Assembly (NCBI RefSeq): GCF_900451175.1
Contig: NZ_UGJJ01000001.1
Span: 1,116,001-1,180,000, forward strand
DNA length: 64,000 nucleotides
Origin: Kingella potus
GTDB lineage: Bacteria; Pseudomonadota; Gammaproteobacteria; Burkholderiales; Neisseriaceae
Direction of reading: 5' to 3'
Positions within the stretch are counted from its first letter, which is position 1. Every line of letters begins with the position of its first letter. Positions 1 to 10,048 of this stretch are shown here, in pieces. A program made the translations under genes and the position numbers. The notes under the pieces are model-generated. The model saw only the letters and a program-made list of their open reading frames with translations. It did no database searches and had not been told where the DNA came from.

Positions 1-560
1 TCCTCAACGCGCTTGCCGCCATAGGTGTAGCGCTCGAATGCGGCGCAGGCACAGAAGCCGTGCGGCAGGGGCTGGAAAACTTCGGCGGAGTGGGCCGCCG
101 CTTCCAAAGCTACGGCGAAATCCCCTTGAAAAACGGCGGCAGCGCACTGGTTGTCGACGACTACGGCCACCACCCCACAGAAATGGCCGCCACCATCGCC
201 GCCGCACGCGGCGCATATCCCGACCGCCGCCTGGTGCTGGCTTTCCAGCCGCACCGCTACACCCGCACCCGCGACCTGTTCGACGACTTCGCCAAAGTGC
301 TCAACACCGTGGACACGCTGGTGCTGACCGACGTATATGCCGCCGGCGAAGAGCCGCTGGCCGAAGACAGCCGAGCCCTTGCCCGCAACGTCCGTGCCTA
401 CGGCAAAGTCGAGCCGCTCTACTGCGCCGACGTAAACGAGCTGCCCGCCATGCTGCTGGACACCGTGCTGCGCGACGGCGACATCCTGCTCAACATGGGC
501 GCGGGCAGTATCAACAAAGTACCCGCCGAACTGGTGCGGCGGGCGCAAGAGGCCGTCTGA
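1..560 (+). CDS. murC: UDP-N-acetylmuramate--L-alanine ligase, C-terminal part
   Basis: MurC adds L-alanine to UDP-MurNAc in the cytoplasm, the first peptide step of peptidoglycan synthesis. Only the C-terminal part is present; the frame is open from base 3 and the 5' end lies outside the window. The conserved motif DDYGHHPTE is visible near bases 157-183, followed by the family's FQPHRYTRTRDLFDDF segment. The gene is followed by ddlB and ftsQAZ, the usual dcw order. The last two codons and the stop (Ala-Val-TGA) are provided by a DNA uptake sequence at 550-561. Function is certain from motif and context. Confidence 0.96.
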   Translation, partial: LNALAAIGVALECGAGTEAVRQGLENFGGVGRRFQSYGEIPLKNGGSALVVDDYGHHPTEMAATIAAARGAYPDRRLVLAFQPHRYTRTRDLFDDFAKVLNTVDTLVLTDVYAAGEEPLAEDSRALARNVRAYGKVEPLYCADVNELPAMLLDTVLRDGDILLNMGAGSINKVPAELVRRAQEAV

Positions 561-599
561 AAACGCAAATCCGGCCGCAAAACCTTTTTCAGACGGCCT
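550..599. terminator. Inverted DUS pair between murC and ddlB
   Basis: AGGCCGTCTGAA at 550-561 faces its reverse complement at 588-599 with a loop of about 26 bases. It may attenuate or terminate, but the loop is long and ddlB follows closely, so read-through into ddlB is likely. Confidence 0.5.
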
Positions 600-639
600 C
601 AAACAGCAACACAGGCAGCAATAAAGAAAGAAATACAGT

Positions 640-1551
640 ATGCAGAACTTCGGCAAAGTCGCCGTATTGATGGGCGGATTTTCCAGCGAGCGTGAAGTAT
701 CGCTCGACAGCGGACGTGCGGTGCTCGCAGCCTTGCGCGAAAAGGGCGTGGATGCCCATGCGTTCGACCCGAAAGAAACGCCGCTGGGCGAATTGGCGGC
801 GCAGGGTTTCGACTGCGCGTTTAATATCCTGCACGGCATATTCGGCGAAGACGGCACGGTGCAGGGCGCATTGGAGGCACTCGGCATCCGCTATACCGGC
901 TGCGGCGTGCTGGCCTCAGCCGTCGGCATGGACAAATACCGCTGCAAACTCTTATGGAAAGGCCTCGGCCTGCCCGTACCCGATTACGAAGTGCTGGGCG
1001 AAGACAGCGATTTCGACGAAGTGGAGCGCAAACTCGGCCTGCCGCTGTTCGTCAAACCGGCCAACGAAGGCAGCAGCGTCGGCGTAGTGAAAGTGAAAGA
1101 GGCAGGCCGTCTGAAAGAGGTATACCGCAGTCTCAAACGCTTCAAAGGCGAAATCATCGCCGAAAAATTCATCGGCGGCGGCGAATATACCTGCGCCGTC
1201 CTCGGCGGCGAGGCATTGCCCACCGTGCGCATCATCCCCGCCACCGAGTTTTACGACCAAGAAGCAAAATACGGCCGCGACGACACCGTTTATCTTTGTC
1301 CGTCCGATCTTGCGGATGCGGACGAAAAACTGATGCGCACGCTGGCCGTACGCGCTTTCGCCGCCATCGGCGGACGCGGCTGGGGCAGAATCGATTTTCT
1401 GAAAGACGAAAACGGCCGCCTCCACCTGTTGGAAGCCAACACCCTGCCCGGCATGACCTCGCACAGCCTTGTGCCCAAAGCAGCGGCAGAGGCCGGCATC
1501 GGCTTTGCCGAGCTCTGCCTGAGGATTTTACAGACGGCCTATGTGGAATAA
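640..1551 (+). CDS. ddlB: D-alanine--D-alanine ligase
   Basis: An ATP-grasp enzyme that joins two D-alanines for the peptidoglycan pentapeptide. The 303-residue product has the family length. Seen in order: VLMGGFSSEREVSLDSG near the N-terminus, ILHGIFGEDG (about residues 63-72), VKPANEGSSVGVVKV in the ATP-binding part, and the C-terminal metal and substrate motif LLEANTLPGMTSHSL. A forward DUS lies in frame around base 1105 and encodes AGRLKE in a variable loop. The gene overlaps the start of ftsQ by 11 bases, suggesting translational coupling in the dcw operon. Confidence 0.97.
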   Translation: MQNFGKVAVLMGGFSSEREVSLDSGRAVLAALREKGVDAHAFDPKETPLGELAAQGFDCAFNILHGIFGEDGTVQGALEALGIRYTGCGVLASAVGMDKYRCKLLWKGLGLPVPDYEVLGEDSDFDEVERKLGLPLFVKPANEGSSVGVVKVKEAGRLKEVYRSLKRFKGEIIAEKFIGGGEYTCAVLGGEALPTVRIIPATEFYDQEAKYGRDDTVYLCPSDLADADEKLMRTLAVRAFAAIGGRGWGRIDFLKDENGRLHLLEANTLPGMTSHSLVPKAAAEAGIGFAELCLRILQTAYVE

Positions 1552-2293
1552 TGCCCAAACCCTGAGCCGCGTTTCGGGCTGGCTGTATGCCGCAGTCGCG
1601 GTTCTGCTGCTTTGTTCGGCAGCGGTATGGCTCTACCGTTCGCCCCATTTTCCCGTCAAGCAGGTCAATATCAACGGCCGGCTGCGCTACTCCGACAGCG
1701 GACAATTGCAGCAGGTGGCGCAGCAGTACATACGCGGCAATATATTCAGAGCCGATTTGAACGGCGCACAGGCCGCATTTGCCAGGCTGCCGTGGATTGC
1801 CAAAGCCGAAGTGCGCCGCCGCCTGCCCGATGCGGTAGACATCAGCCTTACCGAACGCATCCCCGTGGCGCATTGGGACGAAGGCCGCCTGCTCGACAGC
1901 GAAGGCAATCCGTTCGCCGCAACATGGGAGGGCGACGGCGAACTGCCCGAATTCAAAGGGCAGGAAGGTTCGGGCAAAATCATGGCCGAACATTTGGACA
2001 TTTTCCGCCGCGAACTGGCGAAACAAAAACTCGCCGTTGCCGTGCTGTCCCGCACCCCCCGCTCCGCTTGGGAAATCGTTTTGGATAACGGCATACGCAT
2101 CCGTTTGGGGCGCGAAAACGAAACCGAAAGGCTTGCCCGTTTTGTCGAAGCGTGGCCGAAGCTGCTGCGGCCGCAGGCCGACAGACTGGAATACGTCGAT
2201 ATGCGGTATAGGGACGGCTTTGCCGTCAGACTGAAAGAACACGGAATACAGCCGGCCGGCAACGGCATGGAAATGCCGTCTGAAAGCGATTAG
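1541..2293 (+). CDS. ftsQ: Cell division protein FtsQ
   Basis: A bitopic inner-membrane divisome protein that links early and late division proteins. The 250-residue product has a short cytoplasmic N-terminus, one transmembrane segment at about residues 13-31, then a POTRA domain beginning FPVKQVNINGRLRYSD and a C-terminal beta domain. It starts inside ddlB and is followed 26 bases later by ftsA. The C-terminus (MPSESD) is encoded across ATGCCGTCTGAA at 2273-2284, the meningococcal AT-type uptake sequence, whereas the rest of the window carries the AG-type form. Confidence 0.95.
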   Translation: MWNNAQTLSRVSGWLYAAVAVLLLCSAAVWLYRSPHFPVKQVNINGRLRYSDSGQLQQVAQQYIRGNIFRADLNGAQAAFARLPWIAKAEVRRRLPDAVDISLTERIPVAHWDEGRLLDSEGNPFAATWEGDGELPEFKGQEGSGKIMAEHLDIFRRELAKQKLAVAVLSRTPRSAWEIVLDNGIRIRLGRENETERLARFVEAWPKLLRPQADRLEYVDMRYRDGFAVRLKEHGIQPAGNGMEMPSESD

Positions 2294-2319
2294 GATTTGG
2301 AAATCAAGACTGGAACATC

Positions 2320-3564
2320 ATGGTTAGAAAACACTATATCAGTGCCCTCGATATCGGCACATCGAAAGTCATCGCCCTGATAGGCGAAGTACAGGAAGAC
2401 AACGGCATCCACATCATCGGCATCGGCCAAGCGGCGTCGCGCGGGCTGAAAGCCGGGATGGTAACCAACATCGACGCAACGGCGCAGGCCATCAAACAGG
2501 CCGTAGGCGAAGCCGAACTGATGGCGGACTGCAAGGTCGGCAGCGTTACCACCGGCATCGCGGGCAACCATATCCGCAGCCTGAATTCGCAAGGCGTGGT
2601 CAAAATCAAAGACGGCGAAGTTACCCAGGCCGACATCGACCGCGCCATCGAAACCGCCAAAGCGGTAAACATCCCGCCCGACCACAGTATCCTGCACACC
2701 GTCGTGCAGGAATACATCATCGACAACCAGCCGGGCGTGCGCGAACCCATCGGCATGAGCGGCGTGCGTCTCGATACCCGCGTCCATATCATTACCGGTG
2801 CGGTAACCGCCCTGCAAAACATCCAAAAATGCATTACCCGCTGCAATCTGCACATGGATCAAATCATGTTGCAACCCCTTGCCAGCGGACAGGCCGTGCT
2901 GACGGAAGACGAAAAAGAACTCGGCGTGTGCGTTATCGACATCGGCGGCGGCACCACCGACATTGCCGTGTACACCAACGGCGCAATCCGCCATACCGCC
3001 GTCATTCCGGTAGCAGGCGACCTGATTACCAGCGATTTGGCGCAGGCATTGCGTACTCCGTACAGTGCCGCCGAATACATCAAAGTCCACCACGGCGCGG
3101 CACATGCCGATTTGGCGGGCGAGGATATGGACGAAATGGTGGAAGTGCCCAGCGTCGGCGACCGCCAGCCGCGGCAAATCGCCCGCCGCAGCCTGTCCAC
3201 CGTGATCGGGCCGCGCGTCGAAGAAATCCTCGAGCTGGTGCAGCACGAACTGCACCGCAGCGGCTTTTACGAAGATATGCTTACCTCAGGCATCGTTCTG
3301 ACCGGGGGCGCATCCATGCTGGCAGGAATTGTCGATTTGGCCGAAGATATTTTCGGCCTGCCTGCCCGTGTCGGCGTGCCGCCGGAAATGCCCGGCGTGT
3401 CCGAGCGCATCCGCAATCCGCGCAATGCCACCGTTATCGGCTTGCTGTACGCCGCACGCGGAGATGTTGAAAACGGGGGCGAAAGCGGTACAACCGCAGT
3501 TCATCACGAGCATGGGGAAAGTATTTTCGGAAAAATCAAAGAGTGGCTGCGCAATAATTTCTAA
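2320..3564 (+). CDS. ftsA: Cell division protein FtsA
   Basis: An actin-like ATPase that tethers FtsZ filaments to the membrane. The product is 414 residues. The phosphate-1 motif ALDIGTSKVIALIGE lies at residues 9-23, phosphate-2 is CVIDIGGGTTDIAVY, and the adenosine motif is GIVLTGGASMLAGI. The C-terminus SIFGKIKEWLRNNF fits the family's amphipathic membrane-targeting helix. It sits between ftsQ and ftsZ as in other proteobacteria. Confidence 0.98.
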   Translation: MVRKHYISALDIGTSKVIALIGEVQEDNGIHIIGIGQAASRGLKAGMVTNIDATAQAIKQAVGEAELMADCKVGSVTTGIAGNHIRSLNSQGVVKIKDGEVTQADIDRAIETAKAVNIPPDHSILHTVVQEYIIDNQPGVREPIGMSGVRLDTRVHIITGAVTALQNIQKCITRCNLHMDQIMLQPLASGQAVLTEDEKELGVCVIDIGGGTTDIAVYTNGAIRHTAVIPVAGDLITSDLAQALRTPYSAAEYIKVHHGAAHADLAGEDMDEMVEVPSVGDRQPRQIARRSLSTVIGPRVEEILELVQHELHRSGFYEDMLTSGIVLTGGASMLAGIVDLAEDIFGLPARVGVPPEMPGVSERIRNPRNATVIGLLYAARGDVENGGESGTTAVHHEHGESIFGKIKEWLRNNF

Positions 3565-3596
3565 TCCGAAGTCATAATTCCGTATCGGAACGTTTT

Positions 3597-3625
3597 TTGT
3601 AAGATTGTGCGGCTTCTTATATAAT
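3597..3625 (+). promoter_or_regulatory. Putative sigma-70 promoter of ftsZ
   Basis: TTGTAA (3597-3602) and TATAAT (3620-3625) are separated by 17 bases in the ftsA-ftsZ gap, about 57 bases before the ftsZ start. A perfect -10 box makes a dedicated ftsZ promoter plausible; no transcript evidence is available. Confidence 0.6.
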
Positions 3626-3681
3626 CCGCAATATTTGTCAAAGTCATATCGTCCTGTGCAGGGCGCGAAGGAGTAGTTTTA

Positions 3682-4929
3682 ATGGATTTGGTTTACGATG
3701 TAGTAGATTCCGCCGCGAGCCCTGCGGTCATCAAAGTCATCGGTATCGGCGGCGGCGGTTGCAACGCCATTAACAACATGATTAAAAACACTATTCAAGG
3801 TGTCGAGTTCATTAGTGCCAATACTGACGCGCAGGCTCTGGGCAAAAGCAACGCACCCAAGCGCATCCAGTTGGGCAGCAATCTGACCAAGGGCTTGGGG
3901 GCAGGTGCCGATCCCGAAATCGGACGGGAAGCCGCTTTGGAAGAGCGCGAGGCCATCACGGAAGCCGTTCGCGGCGCAAATATGCTGTTTATTACTACCG
4001 GCATGGGAGGCGGAACGGGTACGGGTGCTTCTCCCGTTGTAGCGGAAATTGCCAAAGAAATGGGTATTCTTACCGTGGCGGTCGTTACCCGGCCGTTTGA
4101 GCACGAAGGTAAGCGCATCCATATCGCCCAGCAGGGTATCGAGTATCTGAAAAGCCAGGTTGATTCGCTGATTGTCATTCCGAACGACAAACTTATGACC
4201 GCGCTGGGCGACGATGTAACCGTGCGCGAGGCGTTTCAGGCGGCTGACAATGTGCTGCATGCGGCTGTTGCCGGTATTTCCGAAGTCGTTACCCGCCCGG
4301 GTTTCATCAATCTCGACTTTGCCGATGTGAAAAACGTGATGGGCATTACCGGTATGGCAATGATGGGTTCGGGTGCGGCTCAGGGAGTGGACAGGGCGAA
4401 ACTGGCTACCGAACAAGCCATTTCCAGCCCCCTGCTCGACGATGTCAGCCTTGACGGCGCACGCGGCGTGCTGGTCAATATTACGACCGCACCGGGCTGC
4501 CTGAAAATGTCCGAGTATAAGGAAATTATGCGGGTAATCGATGATTACGCCCATCCCGATTCCGAGCGCAAATACGGCACGGCAGAAGACGAAAGTATGG
4601 CGGAAGACGCTATCCGGGTAACCATCATTGCTACCGGATTGAAAGAAAACAACCACAATACTGTACCGGGCCGTCAGCATACGCAGTATGGCAGTAATTC
4701 CCGCCAGTCCGTTCGCGGACGCTATCAGTCTGTGCGGGACGGTGTCGAGTCTGCGTCGCAGCATGACGAAGACGGCGGTTTTTCCAATATAGCAGGTGTG
4801 TTGATGTCGGGCAGGGAAGCGCGCAACGCCAATTTGTCCGGTCCCGATTTCTCCGACCAGCGCGTGCTTGAAGATTTGGAGATTCCCGCCGTGGTGCGCC
4901 GGCAAGGCGGAGTGTTTGATAAATCATAA
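3682..4929 (+). CDS. ftsZ: Cell division protein FtsZ
   Basis: Tubulin-like GTPase that forms the division ring. The product is 415 residues, with the N-terminal VIGIGGGGCNAINNMI, the tubulin signature GGGTGTGASPVVAEIA, and VLVNITTAPGCLKMSEY at the start of the C-terminal domain. A variable linker rich in Asn, Gln and Ser follows, and the conserved C-terminal peptide DLEIPAVVRRQ binds FtsA and ZipA-type partners. The Shine-Dalgarno GAAGGAG precedes the ATG. It is the last dcw gene here and is directly followed by the str operon, which is unusual. Confidence 0.98.
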   Translation: MDLVYDVVDSAASPAVIKVIGIGGGGCNAINNMIKNTIQGVEFISANTDAQALGKSNAPKRIQLGSNLTKGLGAGADPEIGREAALEEREAITEAVRGANMLFITTGMGGGTGTGASPVVAEIAKEMGILTVAVVTRPFEHEGKRIHIAQQGIEYLKSQVDSLIVIPNDKLMTALGDDVTVREAFQAADNVLHAAVAGISEVVTRPGFINLDFADVKNVMGITGMAMMGSGAAQGVDRAKLATEQAISSPLLDDVSLDGARGVLVNITTAPGCLKMSEYKEIMRVIDDYAHPDSERKYGTAEDESMAEDAIRVTIIATGLKENNHNTVPGRQHTQYGSNSRQSVRGRYQSVRDGVESASQHDEDGGFSNIAGVLMSGREARNANLSGPDFSDQRVLEDLEIPAVVRRQGGVFDKS

Positions 4930-4948
4930 GCCTTGTTTTACATACGGC

Positions 4949-4980
4949 AGGCCGTCTGAAAACAGTTTTCAGACGGACCT
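4949..4980. terminator. DUS-pair hairpin after ftsZ
   Basis: AGGCCGTCTGAA at 4949-4960 is followed after a few bases by its reverse complement carrying one extra A. It forms a tight hairpin just after ftsZ and separates it from the rpsL promoter. Confidence 0.65.
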
Positions 4981-5050
4981 TGATTCGTTCCTTTTTGCTT
5001 TTCAGAATGTGGCACAGGGCGGGGTCGTGTGTGCTTTAAAAAGCCTTTTC

Positions 5051-5080
5051 TTGACTGTATATTTAAATCTTTACTATAAT
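5051..5080 (+). promoter_or_regulatory. Strong promoter of the str operon
   Basis: TTGACT (5051-5056) and TATAAT (5075-5080) are 18 bases apart, 59 bases before the rpsL start. This near-consensus sigma-70 promoter gives the ribosomal genes transcription independent of ftsZ. Confidence 0.8.
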
Positions 5081-5138
5081 CCGCTGCTTGTCGGCAGAGT
5101 GCCGGCAAATATTTTTATTTCAACAGGACAAATAAAGT

Positions 5139-5510
5139 ATGCCAACTATCAACCAATTGGTACGCAAAGGCCGTCAAAAGCCCGTGTACGTAAACAAAGT
5201 GCCCGCACTGGAAGCCTGCCCGCAAAAACGCGGCGTATGCACCCGTGTGTACACCACAACTCCGAAAAAACCGAACTCAGCCTTGCGTAAAGTGTGCAAA
5301 GTGCGCCTGACCAACGGCTTTGAAGTGATTTCATACATCGGCGGCGAAGGCCACAACCTGCAAGAGCACAGTGTGGTGCTGATTCGCGGCGGCCGTGTAA
5401 AAGACTTGCCGGGTGTGCGCTACCACACCGTGCGCGGCTCTTTGGATACCGCCGGCGTGAAAGACCGCAAACAGGCGCGCTCCAAATACGGTGCCAAACG
5501 CCCCAAGTAA
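5139..5510 (+). CDS. rpsL: 30S ribosomal protein S12
   Basis: S12 lies at the decoding centre of the small subunit. The 123-residue product is colinear with the family, including TTTPKKPNSALRKV and GGRVKDLPGVRYH. Residues 43 and 88, the classic streptomycin-resistance positions, are both Lys (wild type). First gene of the str operon; no rpoC precedes it. Confidence 0.99.
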   Translation: MPTINQLVRKGRQKPVYVNKVPALEACPQKRGVCTRVYTTTPKKPNSALRKVCKVRLTNGFEVISYIGGEGHNLQEHSVVLIRGGRVKDLPGVRYHTVRGSLDTAGVKDRKQARSKYGAKRPK

Positions 5511-5633
5511 TCTGATTTTATTTAACTGGCACGTCGGTAGGCCGTCTGAAAAACGGACGCTGCCGAGTAAGTGAGTGCTTGATATAGGCATTCATGGGGT
5601 TGCCCCAACTGAATAGATATTGAAGGAATTAAA

Positions 5634-6107
5634 ATGCCAAGACGTAGAGAAGTCCCCAAACGCGACGTATTACCCGATCCGAAATTCGGTAGCGTCGAGC
5701 TGACCAAATTTATGAATGTGCTAATGGTTGACGGTAAAAAATCCGTTGCCGAGCGTATTGTTTACGGTGCTTTAGAGCAGATTGCCAAAAAAGTACAAGG
5801 CAAAGAAGCCATCGAAGTGTTTAATGAAGCCATTTCCAATGCAAAGCCCGTTGTGGAAGTAAAAAGCCGTCGTGTCGGTGGTGCGAACTACCAAGTTCCT
5901 GTTGAAGTACGCCCCTCCCGCCGTTTGGCACTGGCTATGCGCTGGGTTCGCGATGCGGCGCGCAAACGCGGAGAAAAATCCATGGATCTGCGTCTGGCCG
6001 GCGAATTGATTGATGCGGCCGAAGGCCGTGGCGGTGCGATGAAAAAACGTGAAGAAGTACACCGTATGGCCGAAGCCAACAAAGCCTTCTCCCATTTCCG
6101 TTTCTAA
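5634..6107 (+). CDS. rpsG: 30S ribosomal protein S7
   Basis: S7 initiates assembly of the 30S head and contacts the E site. The 157-residue product starts MPRRREVPKRDVLPDPKFGS and ends with EEVHRMAEANKAFSHFRF, typical of bacterial S7. The gap from rpsL contains one forward DUS near 5538, and the Shine-Dalgarno GAAGGAAT precedes the ATG. It is 18 bases from fusA. Confidence 0.99.
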   Translation: MPRRREVPKRDVLPDPKFGSVELTKFMNVLMVDGKKSVAERIVYGALEQIAKKVQGKEAIEVFNEAISNAKPVVEVKSRRVGGANYQVPVEVRPSRRLALAMRWVRDAARKRGEKSMDLRLAGELIDAAEGRGGAMKKREEVHRMAEANKAFSHFRF

Positions 6108-6125
6108 TTTTGAAAGGCTGAACAA

Positions 6126-8231
6126 ATGGCTCGTAAAACACCTATTAACCTGTACCGCAATATCGGTATTTCCGCGCATATTGATGCAGGTAAAACCACT
6201 ACTACCGAACGTATTTTGTTCTACACCGGTTTGACCCACAAACTCGGAGAAGTACATGACGGCGCGGCTACAACGGACTATATGGAGCAGGAGCAGGAGC
6301 GTGGTATTACCATTACTTCTGCTGCCGTAACTTCTTATTGGTCGGGTATGGCCAAGCAGTTTCCCGAACACCGTTTCAACATCATCGATACCCCGGGACA
6401 CGTTGACTTTACCGTGGAAGTAGAGCGTTCCATGCGCGTATTGGACGGCGCGGTAATGGTTTACTGCGCGGTCGGCGGTGTCCAGCCCCAGTCTGAAACC
6501 GTATGGAGACAGGCCAACAAATACAAAGTGCCGCGCATTGCCTTTGTTAATAAAATGGATCGCCAGGGAGCAAACTTTTTCCGCGTGGTAGAGCAGATGA
6601 AAACCCGTCTGCGCGCCAATCCTGTGCCTATCGTTATTCCGGTTGGTGCGGAAGATGCGTTTGAAGGTGTGGTTGATTTGCTGAAAATGAAAGCCATCAT
6701 TTGGAATGAGGCCGATAAAGGCGTTACTTTCGAATACGGCGATATTCCTGCCGACTTGGTGGCAACCGCCGAAGAGTGGCGGCAGAATATGATTGAAGCT
6801 GCGGCTGAAGCCAACGAAGAGCTGATGGATAAGTATTTGGGCGGCGAAGAGCTGACCGAGGAAGAGATCGTCGGAGCTTTGCGCCAGCGCACCCTCTCAG
6901 GCGAAATCCAACCGATGCTGTGTGGTTCTGCATTTAAAAACAAAGGTGTACAGCGTATGCTGGATGCTGTTGTCGAATTGTTGCCCGCGCCGACCGATAT
7001 TCCTCCTGTTCAGGGCGTGAATCCGTCTACCGATCAGCCTGACAGCCGCAAGGCAGCTGACGAAGAGAAATTTTCGGCATTGGCATTTAAAATGCTGAAT
7101 GACAAATATGTCGGCCAATTGACTTTTATCCGCGTATATTCGGGCGTGGTCAAATCCGGCGACAACGTTTTGAACTCGGTTAAAGGCACGCGCGAGCGTA
7201 TCGGCCGTTTGGTGCAGATGACTGCTGCCGACCGTACCGAAATCGAAGAAGTGCGGGCGGGTGATATTGCCGCCGCTATCGGCTTGAAAGACGTTACGAC
7301 CGGTGAGACCCTGTGTGCCGAAGATGCTCCGATTATTTTGGAACGTATGGAGTTCCCCGAGCCGGTCATCCATATTGCCGTCGAGCCGAAAACCAAAGCC
7401 GACCAAGAGAAAATGGGTATTGCCCTGAACCGCTTGGCTAAGGAAGATCCGTCTTTCCGCGTGCGTACCGATGAAGAATCGGGGCAGACCATTATTTCCG
7501 GTATGGGCGAACTGCACTTGGAAATTATTGTTGACCGTATGAAGCGCGAATTCGGCGTGGAAGCGAACATTGGTGCGCCTCAGGTTGCGTATCGTGAAAC
7601 CATCCGCAAGGAAGTCGAATCCGAGGCCAAGCACGTCAAACAATCCGGCGGTAAAGGCCAATATGGTCATGTTGTGATCAAAATGGAGCCGATGGAGCCG
7701 GGTGGCGCAGGCTACGAGTTTATCGACGAAATCAAGGGCGGTGTTATTCCCCGCGAATTTATTCCGTCCTGCGATAAAGGTATCCGCGATACACTGCCCA
7801 ACGGTATTGTTGCCGGTTATCCTGTTGTCGATGTACGCATCCGTTTGATTTTCGGTTCCTACCATGATGTGGACTCCTCGCAAATTGCCTTTGAATTGGC
7901 AGCATCCATGGCCTTTAAGGAAGGTATGAAAAAAGCTTCCCCGGTATTGCTTGAGCCGATTATGGCGGTTGAAGTGGAAACTCCGGAAGACTACATGGGT
8001 GATGTAATGGGCGATTTGAACCGTCGTCGCGGTATCGTTTTGGGTATGGATGATGACGGTATCGGCGGTAAGAAGGTTCGTGCCGAAGTGCCGTTGGCGG
8101 AAATGTTCGGTTATTCCACCGATCTGCGTTCTGCCACACAAGGCCGCGCCACCTATTCGATGGAGTTTAAAAAGTATTCGGAAGCACCCGCACATGTGGC
8201 TGCTGCCGTAACCGAAGCCCGCAAAGGCTAA
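6126..8231 (+). CDS. fusA: Elongation factor G
   Basis: Translational GTPase that drives tRNA-mRNA translocation and, with RRF, ribosome recycling. The product is 701 residues. The P-loop AHIDAGKTT lies at about residues 17-25, followed by RGITI (switch I), DTPGHVDFT (switch II) and NKMDR (G4). Domains II to V follow, ending in a short tail after HVAAAVTEARKG. Middle gene of the str operon. Confidence 0.99.
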   Translation: MARKTPINLYRNIGISAHIDAGKTTTTERILFYTGLTHKLGEVHDGAATTDYMEQEQERGITITSAAVTSYWSGMAKQFPEHRFNIIDTPGHVDFTVEVERSMRVLDGAVMVYCAVGGVQPQSETVWRQANKYKVPRIAFVNKMDRQGANFFRVVEQMKTRLRANPVPIVIPVGAEDAFEGVVDLLKMKAIIWNEADKGVTFEYGDIPADLVATAEEWRQNMIEAAAEANEELMDKYLGGEELTEEEIVGALRQRTLSGEIQPMLCGSAFKNKGVQRMLDAVVELLPAPTDIPPVQGVNPSTDQPDSRKAADEEKFSALAFKMLNDKYVGQLTFIRVYSGVVKSGDNVLNSVKGTRERIGRLVQMTAADRTEIEEVRAGDIAAAIGLKDVTTGETLCAEDAPIILERMEFPEPVIHIAVEPKTKADQEKMGIALNRLAKEDPSFRVRTDEESGQTIISGMGELHLEIIVDRMKREFGVEANIGAPQVAYRETIRKEVESEAKHVKQSGGKGQYGHVVIKMEPMEPGGAGYEFIDEIKGGVIPREFIPSCDKGIRDTLPNGIVAGYPVVDVRIRLIFGSYHDVDSSQIAFELAASMAFKEGMKKASPVLLEPIMAVEVETPEDYMGDVMGDLNRRRGIVLGMDDDGIGGKKVRAEVPLAEMFGYSTDLRSATQGRATYSMEFKKYSEAPAHVAAAVTEARKG

Positions 8232-8245
8232 ATTCGGTATCCGTC

Positions 8246-8286
8246 AGGCCGTCTGAAAACGCTGGAATATAATTTTCAGACGGCCT
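8246..8286. terminator. DUS-pair hairpin between fusA and tuf
   Basis: AGGCCGTCTGAA (8246-8257) and its reverse complement (8275-8286) form a hairpin with a 17-base loop inside the operon. It lacks a strong T-run and probably acts at most as an attenuator. Confidence 0.5.
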
Positions 8287-8331
8287 ATTTGTTCTTTTTA
8301 ATGATCTTTAAATTTGTAAAGGAATTAGCTC

Positions 8332-9522
<1,191 letters not shown>

Positions 9523-9540
9523 CCAAAGGATACCGAATCA

Positions 9541-9852
9541 ATGGCAAACCAAAAAATCCGTATCCGTCTGAAAGCCTACGATTACAGCCTGATCGATCGT
9601 TCGGCGCAGGAAATTGTCGAAACCGCCAAACGTACCGGTGCCGTTGTCAAAGGCCCGATTCCGCTGCCGACCAAAATCGAGCGTTTCAATATTTTGCGTT
9701 CTCCGCACGTGAACAAAACCTCACGCGAACAGTTGGAAATCCGTACCCATTTGCGCCTGATGGACATCGTCGATTGGACGGACAAAACTACTGACGCGCT
9801 GATGAAGTTGGATCTGCCGGCAGGCGTTGATGTGGAAATCAAAGTGCAGTAA
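9541..9852 (+). CDS. rpsJ: 30S ribosomal protein S10
   Basis: S10 belongs to the 30S head and also joins NusB in transcription antitermination. The 103-residue product begins MANQKIRIRLKAYDYSLIDR and includes the conserved PTKIERFNILRSPHVNK. It is 18 bases after tuf. In most proteobacteria, including meningococcus, it heads or continues into rplC of the S10 operon. Here it is followed by a terminator and a repeat, so the S10 operon is split after this gene. Confidence 0.98.
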   Translation: MANQKIRIRLKAYDYSLIDRSAQEIVETAKRTGAVVKGPIPLPTKIERFNILRSPHVNKTSREQLEIRTHLRLMDIVDWTDKTTDALMKLDLPAGVDVEIKVQ

Positions 9853-9871
9853 TTTCTGATTATCTGCTTTT

Positions 9872-9909
9872 GAAAAAATCCGAACGGTTTACCGTTCGGA
9901 TTTTTTTAT
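9872..9909 (+). terminator. Intrinsic terminator of the str operon
   Basis: The stem AATCCGAACGGT is closed by ACCGTTCGGATT over a two-base loop and followed by a T-run (TTTTTTT). A textbook Rho-independent terminator directly after rpsJ. Confidence 0.92.
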
Positions 9910-9920
9910 TGGGCATAACG

Positions 9921-10007
9921 TATAGTGGAACAAAATAGAAAAGATATTAGGCGGGGTGGTACGGTAAGGCGCAGCAATGCCGTAGATTTTTATTCTGTTC
10001 CACTATA
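9921..10007. repeat. Correia-like miniature inverted-repeat element
   Basis: An 87-base element bounded by TATAGTGGAACA (9921-9932) and TGTTCCACTATA (9996-10007). Its interior has TACGGTAAGGCGCAGCAATG then CCGTAG, which resembles the TACGGCAAGGCGAGGCAACGCCGTA core of Correia (CREE/NEMIS) elements. The ends differ from the classic TATAGTGGATTAA. A related copy lies at 19801-19902. No coding capacity; mobilised in trans if at all. Confidence 0.75.
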
Positions 10008-10048
10008 TTTGATTGGTTCGTCAAACCGTATTTTCAGACGGCCTCCGT

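Noticed and set aside
4868..5290. 140-codon frame spanning the ftsZ end and rpsL
   Set aside because: Overlaps two certain genes in another frame and crosses the DUS hairpin and the rpsL promoter.
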